DNA of 64,000 nucleotides. It comes from Bacteroidota bacterium. Its GTDB lineage: Bacteria; Bacteroidota; JABWAT01. Below the pieces are notes generated by a model. That model worked only from the letters and a program-made list of their open reading frames with translations. It made no database searches and was not told the origin of the DNA. The position numbers were made by a program, and so were the translations under genes. Location of the stretch: the NCBI GenBank assembly GCA_017303995.1, contig JAFLBE010000014.1, positions 21,971-85,970 of the forward strand, in the 5' to 3' direction. This document shows positions 57,700 through 64,000 of the stretch, piece by piece (the stretch's first letter is position 1; each line of letters opens with the position of its first letter).

Positions 57700-59751
57700 A
57701 TGAACTTAATATCCCCAAAATATTTCCCTCTGATACTGTTAACAGCCGGACTTACCTCTTGCCTTGACAGTCCGGTTGTACCTTCCTGGACTGTTAAGGG
57801 TACTACGTCACTTCTGGATTCAAAACTCTCTGCGTTGGAATTGGTTAAGGCTACCGACAGTTCTGTCATCAATGAATCTACCCAATTGTTTTTTGTTAAA
57901 ACCATCACGCTTAAAGATATTAACCTGGGTGACTCGATCAAGGTTGAAAGTAAGGGTTTTAATGGCGAGCAGGTTATGGATTCGCTCAAAATTGATGCTT
58001 TTGATTCCGATCCGCTTACAATTAAAGCAAACGCCCTGAATCCACTTCTTGTTAACAATTTCACAGGACCGGTTATACCGTTTAATTTCTCTGTTTCAAA
58101 CCGGGATTTTACCGGTCTGACGGAGTATGAATATGCAGATATTGAACCGGAATCTCCAGGTCATTTGCAATTGGTTTCTCTCAAGATTGCGAATAATCTC
58201 CCAATTCCAATAACCATTAAAACCGTTACCCTTAAAAACAAAGCAACCGGTTTGGTTATTGGCACCCAAACCATAAATAAAACCATTTCTGCCGGAAGTT
58301 TTTCTTCAGTTGATCTTGCAATGGGTGGTACCCGGATAACAAACACAATGCAATTGTCTTTTGACGGATCATCAACCGGGGCAACTTCAGCAAAAATTGA
58401 ACCCAGTTCAGGAATTGATTTTACCATTTCATCTGATGAACTGTTGGTTAGCGAAGCAAAAGGAAAAATTGCCGGATTTAGTTATGTCTCTACCCAAACG
58501 GTTGATGCCGGTATGGAAGACTTTTCGCCAACGCTTATTGAAGTTAAATCAGGTAATTTGAACTACACAGTAGTTAATAATTCTGAAATGACTGGTTTCG
58601 CTACAATTAAAATTCCAGAGTTGAAAAAGAACGGAGTTGTGTACCAGGGTCAAATAACAATTCCACCAAAATCAACGGCTAAAAATACACCTTCCTTGGC
58701 TGGATATACCATAATCCCTGCCTATCCTGCCATAAATTCACCCAAGCTGAACCTTATTGTTACTTTTGACTTACAGAAGTCGAGTGGTCTGATCAAGGTT
58801 AAAAAAACAGATAACATAACTTATACAGCGTCAATTGATTCAATCAAGCATAAATTTGCCAAAGGAAAAATCAAGGAGCGGATACAGGATTCGGATCCTG
58901 ACACTTCCGAAATTAAATGGCCGGATGATCTGAAAGATGTCAATCTTCAGTTTGATAAGGCCACAATGACTTCTTATCTGACTTCAAGTCTTGGCATTCC
59001 GGCCGAAGTAACGCCTCATGTATTGTTTGATCAGGAAGACGGACAAACCGACAATCTAACTTTTGCACCTGGTGTTTTCCCAATGACACTTTCTGCAGCT
59101 GAACTACCAAATGATCCCTTTATCCGATTAACCAAAGCTGTTGAACTCAACCAGATTCCTGACTTTAATTCAATACTAGATAAAAAGCCAAAGCAGGTCA
59201 GATATTATGTTTCAGCAATTGCTGCCAGGGGTGGATTGGTTGATGGGTTTGTGTTTGATACCAGTGCGGTTAGAGGCAGTATTGAATTGAAAGTTCCGCT
59301 CAGACTGAAAAGTACAACAGGCTATGAGAAAGATAGTTTATACGAAGTTTCACCGGGAAAACTGACCGGGATGAAATCAGCATCCTTGATTTTGGATGTA
59401 AAAAACCGGGTTCCCCTAAAGCTTGGACTTACTTTTGCGTTTATTGATTCAACCAAAAAAACATTGGTTTCATTTCCAAAACCAGCAACAGGCAAAGCGT
59501 ACTACTCCCTCCCGGTACCCCCAATTGGCTCTGACGGGCGGTCAACAGGTTACAAAACAGAAAAAATAATTATTACCCTTGAAGAGTCAGATTTCAAACA
59601 ACTCGAAACGGCAAGTTTCATTCAGTTGAAGTACCGCGTTGATACAAACGAGTCGCAAGGCCCGTCGGGCGGTTACAGTGAGATTCTCACAACAGACGAT
59701 ATCCATATTGTGTTAGGTGCAGATATTCAGTATAAGGTGAATGAAGAATGA
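57700..59751 (+). CDS. Large surface lipoprotein of unknown function
   Basis: A 683-residue lipoprotein (signal FPLILLTAGLTSC, lipidated C21). The mature part is all-beta in appearance, with repeated stretches of alternating hydrophobic residues (VNNFTGPVIPFNFSVSNRDF, FSYVSTQTVDAG, VRYYVSAIAARGGLVDGF) and no catalytic motif I recognise. Its TGA overlaps the ATG of the DUF5723 gene (ATGA), so the two are one operon and probably one envelope complex. I cannot name a family. Confidence 0.85.
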   Translation: MNLISPKYFPLILLTAGLTSCLDSPVVPSWTVKGTTSLLDSKLSALELVKATDSSVINESTQLFFVKTITLKDINLGDSIKVESKGFNGEQVMDSLKIDAFDSDPLTIKANALNPLLVNNFTGPVIPFNFSVSNRDFTGLTEYEYADIEPESPGHLQLVSLKIANNLPIPITIKTVTLKNKATGLVIGTQTINKTISAGSFSSVDLAMGGTRITNTMQLSFDGSSTGATSAKIEPSSGIDFTISSDELLVSEAKGKIAGFSYVSTQTVDAGMEDFSPTLIEVKSGNLNYTVVNNSEMTGFATIKIPELKKNGVVYQGQITIPPKSTAKNTPSLAGYTIIPAYPAINSPKLNLIVTFDLQKSSGLIKVKKTDNITYTASIDSIKHKFAKGKIKERIQDSDPDTSEIKWPDDLKDVNLQFDKATMTSYLTSSLGIPAEVTPHVLFDQEDGQTDNLTFAPGVFPMTLSAAELPNDPFIRLTKAVELNQIPDFNSILDKKPKQVRYYVSAIAARGGLVDGFVFDTSAVRGSIELKVPLRLKSTTGYEKDSLYEVSPGKLTGMKSASLILDVKNRVPLKLGLTFAFIDSTKKTLVSFPKPATGKAYYSLPVPPIGSDGRSTGYKTEKIIITLEESDFKQLETASFIQLKYRVDTNESQGPSGGYSEILTTDDIHIVLGADIQYKVNEE

Positions 59752-61199
59752 AGAAGCTGATTATTTACACCCTGCTGGTTTTTACTTTTTCGTCAGGTGC
59801 AGCTCAAACGGGTTTGCATCATTCAAGTGCAAAAAACCTTTCTATGGCTGGCGCTGCCGGTGTTTCGCTTTCTGGATGGGAAGCTGTTGGACTCAATCCG
59901 GCTGCAGCCGGGCAACCCGGAAAATCCAGAGCTTCAATCGGGACGCTAACGGCCGGGGCCATGGTGACCAATACAGCCCTATCCTTTAAATTTTACGGTG
60001 ATTACTTTACCGGTGAAACCGTTAACGGGAAATTGGTTGGCAAAGATCTGGATCCGCATAAAAAAGATGTTTTTGACCGCTTTAAAGATGATCAGGATGT
60101 GTCTGCTGCCGGAACTGTAATACCGTTTGCTGCAAGTATGGATTGGAACGGAGTTGGCTCTTTTTCACTGATCTATGCCCTCAAAGCTGAGGGTAAAGGG
60201 CACTTTCACCAGGATTTGATGAAGCTCTGGCTAAATGGCGTTGAACCGGGAAGCAATTTTGATCTGGGTGAAAATTATTTGGAAACGATCATGAGAGCCG
60301 AATGGGTTCTGGGTTATTCCAGATCCATTGCGGGTTATGTTCCCTTTCTTGATGGATTAATTTCAAACCTGAATGCCGGTGGCGCAATTAAATTGGAGCA
60401 GGGACTTAATTATTTTAATCTGAACGTAACCAAAAATACGCTTTCAGTCTCTGCTGACCGTATTCAGCGTCACCAGTTTGATTATACGATTTCAATGGCC
60501 GGTAATGAAAAATACGGCAACTGGTTTCGCTCAGACGAGCTTGACCGGGTTACTGAAGATTGGTTTTTTACACCAGCTGGTTATGGGTTGGGTCTTGATC
60601 TGGGAGTCAGCGGCAATTTATTTAAAACGATTCCCATTTTTGTTTCGGTCACAGATATTGGCTGGATAAACTGGTCACAAAACGGAACTGAACTTTCTGG
60701 AAGTGGTGACATTACCTATTTACCCGCATTCAGAGAGCCGGGAGACGACACGCCTGAAAAAGCTGTTTTTGCAGATACCACCTTGAGCAGTAAATACACA
60801 CCCACAAGGAAAAAGAAAGAGTTTACCACGCTTTTACCAACCATGCTGAATGCAGGCATTAGTTTGCCAATGAAGTCAGTTCCTTTTCTTGGCAGGTTTT
60901 GGGTTCCCGGTGAGATTACCTTTTATGGATCTTTTCAGCAGGCTCTTGTTGAAACACCGGCCAGTTCATTTATCCCAAGAGTTTCGGTTGGCGGAGACTG
61001 GAAATTGGGCGGTATGTGGCATGTGCGAACCGGACTCTCGGGTGGTGGAAAAGAATTGTTTAACTGGGGATTGGGTGGCGGTATCGAAACCAAATATGTC
61101 ATTTTTGACTTGGGTACAGCCAATTTTCATAATTTGTTCGCCGGAAGCGATTTCCGCAGAACAAGCGTTTCAGCAACGCTTCAGTTCTTGATTCCCTGA
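59748..61199 (+). CDS. DUF5723 outer-membrane protein
   Basis: A 483-residue secreted barrel. A signal peptide (KKLIIYTLLVFTFSSGAAQ) is followed by NLSMAGAAGVSLSGWEAVGLNPA, the opening typical of DUF5723/FadL-like barrels. Strands such as WKLGGMWHVRTGLSGGGKE and the last, VSATLQFLIP, close the barrel. It is translationally coupled to the large lipoprotein upstream. Similar pairs are seen in Bacteroidota, function unknown. The gene converges on lptG with only one base between their ends. Confidence 0.85.
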   Translation: MKKLIIYTLLVFTFSSGAAQTGLHHSSAKNLSMAGAAGVSLSGWEAVGLNPAAAGQPGKSRASIGTLTAGAMVTNTALSFKFYGDYFTGETVNGKLVGKDLDPHKKDVFDRFKDDQDVSAAGTVIPFAASMDWNGVGSFSLIYALKAEGKGHFHQDLMKLWLNGVEPGSNFDLGENYLETIMRAEWVLGYSRSIAGYVPFLDGLISNLNAGGAIKLEQGLNYFNLNVTKNTLSVSADRIQRHQFDYTISMAGNEKYGNWFRSDELDRVTEDWFFTPAGYGLGLDLGVSGNLFKTIPIFVSVTDIGWINWSQNGTELSGSGDITYLPAFREPGDDTPEKAVFADTTLSSKYTPTRKKKEFTTLLPTMLNAGISLPMKSVPFLGRFWVPGEITFYGSFQQALVETPASSFIPRVSVGGDWKLGGMWHVRTGLSGGGKELFNWGLGGGIETKYVIFDLGTANFHNLFAGSDFRRTSVSATLQFLIP

Positions 61200-61200
61200 T

Positions 61201-62280
61201 TTAGCGCCGGTCAACGGCCCAGAGCATGTAAAGACCAATCAGGAAAAAGACAACGTTTGCAAACCAGGCTGCGGTCAGCGGATGAAGATCGCCACCGTAG
61301 CCAAGGGTTTGTGCTACTTTCTGCAAGGCGAGATAGACAAAACAGATCAGCAACGCCAGACCAAATTCAACTGCAAGCCCGCCTCTTTTCTTCTTCGAGC
61401 TTAACGGCACACCAAACAGCACAACCACCATACAAGCAAACGGGAAACTGATTTTGGAATAATACGTCACGAGATATTTATCCAGTTCAGTGAATCCGGC
61501 AAGACGTTGTGAATCGATATATTCACTCAGATCAAAAAACGTCATCTGATTCAGATTCCGGTAGTCGTTCAGCAAATCACGGGGTTTAAAGTTGAATTTA
61601 AGGCTGTCAGTTGCCGAAAAAGTTTTAAGGGTTGGTTTAGCACCAAAGGTTCTGTGCATACCATTTTCAAGCGTCCAGGTTTTTGCAGAATCACTCCAAA
61701 CCAGGTTTCTGGCATCCCATCTTTCTATCAGTTCTGTACCCTTGAAGTCGGTAATCGATATGGTGTAACCCCGTTGTGAAGATCCGTCAAACCACCCAAT
61801 GCTGACCATCCGGTTTTCAGAATCCTGTCTGATGAGATTGGCTGACTGCCCCGATGTGGTGTACTTCCCGAGTTCAGTAGTTTCAAACGCAGCTTTCAGT
61901 TTATTGGCCTTAGGTACAACCCAACCGGAAAAATAAATCTGAAATCCGGTAATGAGGAAAGCTGTAAACATAAACGGAACCAAAATACGGGTGGTTGATA
62001 CACCGCCAACTTTGATTGCCGTAATTTCCATGAGATTGGTAAGGCGACCTACTGTAAACAAAGACGCCAAAAGAAGCGCAACCGGCATCATCAGACTGAT
62101 AATATCGGGCAGAAAATAAAGATAGTACTTAACAACTTTGCCCATCGAGACATTGTTATCAACAAAACTTCCCAGATTTTCTATCAGATCAATAATGATA
62201 AAAACCATTGAAAAGGCGACAAGAGCGAACAAAACAGCAACAACAAATTGTCTGAGAAGATACCGGTCAATAATGTTCAT
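61201..62280 (-). CDS. lptG: LPS-export permease LptG-like (YjgP/YjgQ family)
   Basis: A 359-residue inner-membrane protein with six helices and a central periplasmic jellyroll (about 100-270). Typical segments are IDRYLLRQFVVAVLFALVAFSMVFIIIDLIENLG, LMMPVALLLASLFTVGRLTNLMEITAIK and the C-terminal FGVPLSSKKKRGG. It forms the LptFG dimer that moves LPS toward LptD with the LptB ATPase, which is not in the window. The ATG overlaps the upstream permease stop by 4 bases. F versus G is assigned by order and size only. Confidence 0.9.
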   Translation of the reverse strand: MNIIDRYLLRQFVVAVLFALVAFSMVFIIIDLIENLGSFVDNNVSMGKVVKYYLYFLPDIISLMMPVALLLASLFTVGRLTNLMEITAIKVGGVSTTRILVPFMFTAFLITGFQIYFSGWVVPKANKLKAAFETTELGKYTTSGQSANLIRQDSENRMVSIGWFDGSSQRGYTISITDFKGTELIERWDARNLVWSDSAKTWTLENGMHRTFGAKPTLKTFSATDSLKFNFKPRDLLNDYRNLNQMTFFDLSEYIDSQRLAGFTELDKYLVTYYSKISFPFACMVVVLFGVPLSSKKKRGGLAVEFGLALLICFVYLALQKVAQTLGYGGDLHPLTAAWFANVVFFLIGLYMLWAVDRR

Positions 62281-63797
62281 GACGGATCTCCGGCAGGTTT
62301 TGTTTTCTTAAATCTGGCAATAAAATCCTGAATCTTTTCAATGAGCCATTGAAGCGGAGGAAAACCAAACAGTTCGCTGTCTCTGATCATTTTAATGGTC
62401 AGCCAGATTCCGAGAATCATAACAACCGTATTGCCTGACCACATGGCAACTGCTACAGGTACAATACCCCGGTCAGCCAGTTTTTCTCCACCCAGCAGAA
62501 AGATCCAGTAAATCATAAAGAAGATCAGACTGAGTCCGGCCCCCGCTCCCAATCCGCCACGTTTGGATTGAATTCCAAGTGGAACCCCAACCAGAACAAA
62601 CATGAGACAAGCTAAAGGCAATGCAAATTTTTTGTGGATTTCAACGAGATAATTGTTGATATCTTCCATGAGTGAACCTTGTGAGGAGGATTCAGAATCA
62701 AGATAATTTCTGAGTCTCACCTGATCATTCAGGGCATTGTATAAAATGGTTCTTTTTTCGGTGGTTCTGAGTCCGGCAAGTACAATTGAGATGGTGTCAG
62801 CTTCAAGAAGGGTAAAAACTCCACCGGTTTTCTGCGCCATTTTATACCGGTAACCTGTTGAGTCCCGCTTGATGGTTACCACTGAGGAATCGAAAGACCG
62901 GGCACTTTTATAATTCATTGCAGAAAGCAAACTTTCGTCGAAATAATCACCAGAACGCAATTTACTTTTATTCACCAAGTAGTAAATGGAATCGTTTACC
63001 TGGCGCATAGTGGCAATTGACATTTCACGGTAGCCACGGGAGAAACTACCTTCAGATGAACGTTCGAATCCGAATCCGCTGGCATCAAAAAGGACTTTTT
63101 GTGTATGGAAAGTAATTTTACGGTAATCATTGAAGGTGAGGTAATCAATTTCGTTGATTTCGCCATCGTTCAGCGTCATGATCATGTATCTGAGATCAGG
63201 GGAATAAGTAAAATAGGCATGGTCGGCGGTTATGACCTGTTGCTTGCTTGAGCTGGAATAGTCAAAAATGGTCACACCATGAAGAATACCGGTTTCACGC
63301 TCTGTTTCTTTGGCATGAATTGAGTAACCTGAAAATAAATCACTGAACCGGCCTGCTTCAATTTCAAAAGTCGGTTTTTTATTTCGGATATCACGGAAAA
63401 GGGTTTTTGCTTTAAAATTGGCATCAGGCAAAACATGATCGTTAAACCAGAACATGACTCCGGCAACGAGCACACCCAGAATAACAACCGGCATCATGAG
63501 TCTGAGCGGATTTACACCAGCGGCCTTAAGCGAGGTGATTTCGTGATCGCCAGACATTTTCCCGAAAACCATCAATGTCGAAATCAACACACCCATCGGA
63601 ACAGCCAGAACCAGCATCCAGGCGAGATTCAGGGCAATCAGTTCTGCAATGACCGAAAAACTGAGTCCTTTCCCGGCAAGTTTATCAAGATACTTCATCA
63701 GAAACTGAAGCAAAAAGATAAACATGATCGTCAGGATGGAGAAAAAGAAAGGTCCGGCCAGACTTTTAATAATATGGATATAGGCTTTTTTAAGCAT
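62277..63797 (-). CDS. lptF: LPS-export permease LptF-like (YjgP/YjgQ family)
   Basis: A 506-residue partner permease. The N-terminal helices include LLQFLMKYLDKLAGKGL and VLAVPMGVLISTLMVFGKMSGDHEITSLKAAG; the C-terminal set includes LACLMFVLVGVPLGIQSKRGG. The periplasmic domain is about 100 residues longer than in the downstream lptG, with SRGYREMSIATMRQVND in the insert, as is usual for the Bacteroidota F-type paralogue. It is the first gene of the two-gene operon. The ATG is followed by the first helix. Confidence 0.9.
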   Translation of the reverse strand: MLKKAYIHIIKSLAGPFFFSILTIMFIFLLQFLMKYLDKLAGKGLSFSVIAELIALNLAWMLVLAVPMGVLISTLMVFGKMSGDHEITSLKAAGVNPLRLMMPVVILGVLVAGVMFWFNDHVLPDANFKAKTLFRDIRNKKPTFEIEAGRFSDLFSGYSIHAKETERETGILHGVTIFDYSSSSKQQVITADHAYFTYSPDLRYMIMTLNDGEINEIDYLTFNDYRKITFHTQKVLFDASGFGFERSSEGSFSRGYREMSIATMRQVNDSIYYLVNKSKLRSGDYFDESLLSAMNYKSARSFDSSVVTIKRDSTGYRYKMAQKTGGVFTLLEADTISIVLAGLRTTEKRTILYNALNDQVRLRNYLDSESSSQGSLMEDINNYLVEIHKKFALPLACLMFVLVGVPLGIQSKRGGLGAGAGLSLIFFMIYWIFLLGGEKLADRGIVPVAVAMWSGNTVVMILGIWLTIKMIRDSELFGFPPLQWLIEKIQDFIARFKKTKPAGDPS

Positions 63798-63982
63798 GGG
63801 TGCAAAAATAGGCGATTAGGAGGTAAGATGGAAACAAAAGGACGAATGGATAATGGTTAATTGTTAATGGTAAAGGGCACCTCTAAAAACCGACTTTGTA
63901 AATTGATTTAAGAGAAATTGATTTTAAAAATATTGTTCTTTGAAATTTTGTAGAAAATCAGAGTTTTTATATTTGATTTTGA

Positions 63983-63996
63983 CCCCTTGAAAGGGG
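63983..63996. repeat. Short palindrome at the window edge
   Basis: CCCCTT-GA-AAGGGG is a perfect 6-bp stem. It resembles the hairpin part of the ACCC-GAAA-GGGT repeats near 52.3 kb, but the tail lies outside the window. The stretch 63798-63982 shows no gene, only a short GGTTAATTGTTAATGGT tract. Confidence 0.5.
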
Positions 63997-64000
63997 CAGA

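Overview
The window is a chromosomal segment of a Gram-negative bacterium of the Bacteroidota/Chlorobi (FCB) superphylum. An Ignavibacteria-like lineage is the best guess. The evidence is: a C-terminal type IX secretion signal of the QNYPNPFNPST type (39418-40215); promoters of the Bacteroidota TAnnTTTG type (18853, 52743, 32745 on the minus strand, 48264); LPS transport genes (lptD, lptF/G); a TonB-dependent receptor with a carboxypeptidase-like N-terminal domain; many small outer-membrane barrels; and DUF5723 and DUF3467 proteins. No rRNA, tRNA, CRISPR array, prophage or complete insertion sequence was found. The lineage is an inference from these traits, not a database match.

Layout. 0-3 kb: an OmpR-type two-component system, convergent with an ECF sigma factor and its soluble zinc-binding anti-sigma factor. 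3-9.6 kb: a persulfide dioxygenase-rhodanese fusion, a DUF1338 enzyme, a flavin reductase, a molybdate-type transporter and a pRiA4b ORF-3 protein. 9.6-18.6 kb: a propeller sensor kinase, a TonB receptor and several secreted propeller or LamG lipoproteins. 18.9-25.4 kb: tgt; an extracytoplasmic flavinylation operon (porin, FMN-binding protein, 4-TM protein, ApbE) behind two DtxR-like palindromes; and a GIY-YIG-like/Smr pair. 25.4-32.7 kb: nhaA and a cofactor cluster (mog, moaC, moaA, thiL, anmK, hemB). 32.9-37 kb: a beta-barrel protein, an M14 carboxypeptidase and a GH13 amylase. 36.9-37.8 kb: a single-domain GIY-YIG nuclease gene set among four long branched palindromic repeats. 37.8-48 kb: fumC, a T9SS-exported CxCHG protein, serB, a lipoprotein phosphatase, lptD, a DinB-like protein, a ROK kinase and rarA. 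48-64 kb: a 600-residue protein of unknown function, hemF, a squalene/phytoene synthase coupled to a COG2509 flavoprotein, stress and DUF genes, a lipoprotein plus DUF5723 pair, and lptG/lptF.

Most genes are ordinary housekeeping or envelope genes. The less usual material is (i) the GIY-YIG nuclease with its structured repeats, in which one repeat has swapped a whole hairpin arm while keeping the fold; (ii) several other families of intergenic hairpin repeats with covarying stems; (iii) the flavinylation operon with its putative metal-responsive operator; (iv) genes whose promoter box sits 5-6 bases from the ATG, suggesting leaderless mRNAs; and (v) a few well-made proteins of unknown role. 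Start codons were moved inward from the longest open frame wherever a Shine-Dalgarno sequence, signal peptide or operon overlap favoured it.
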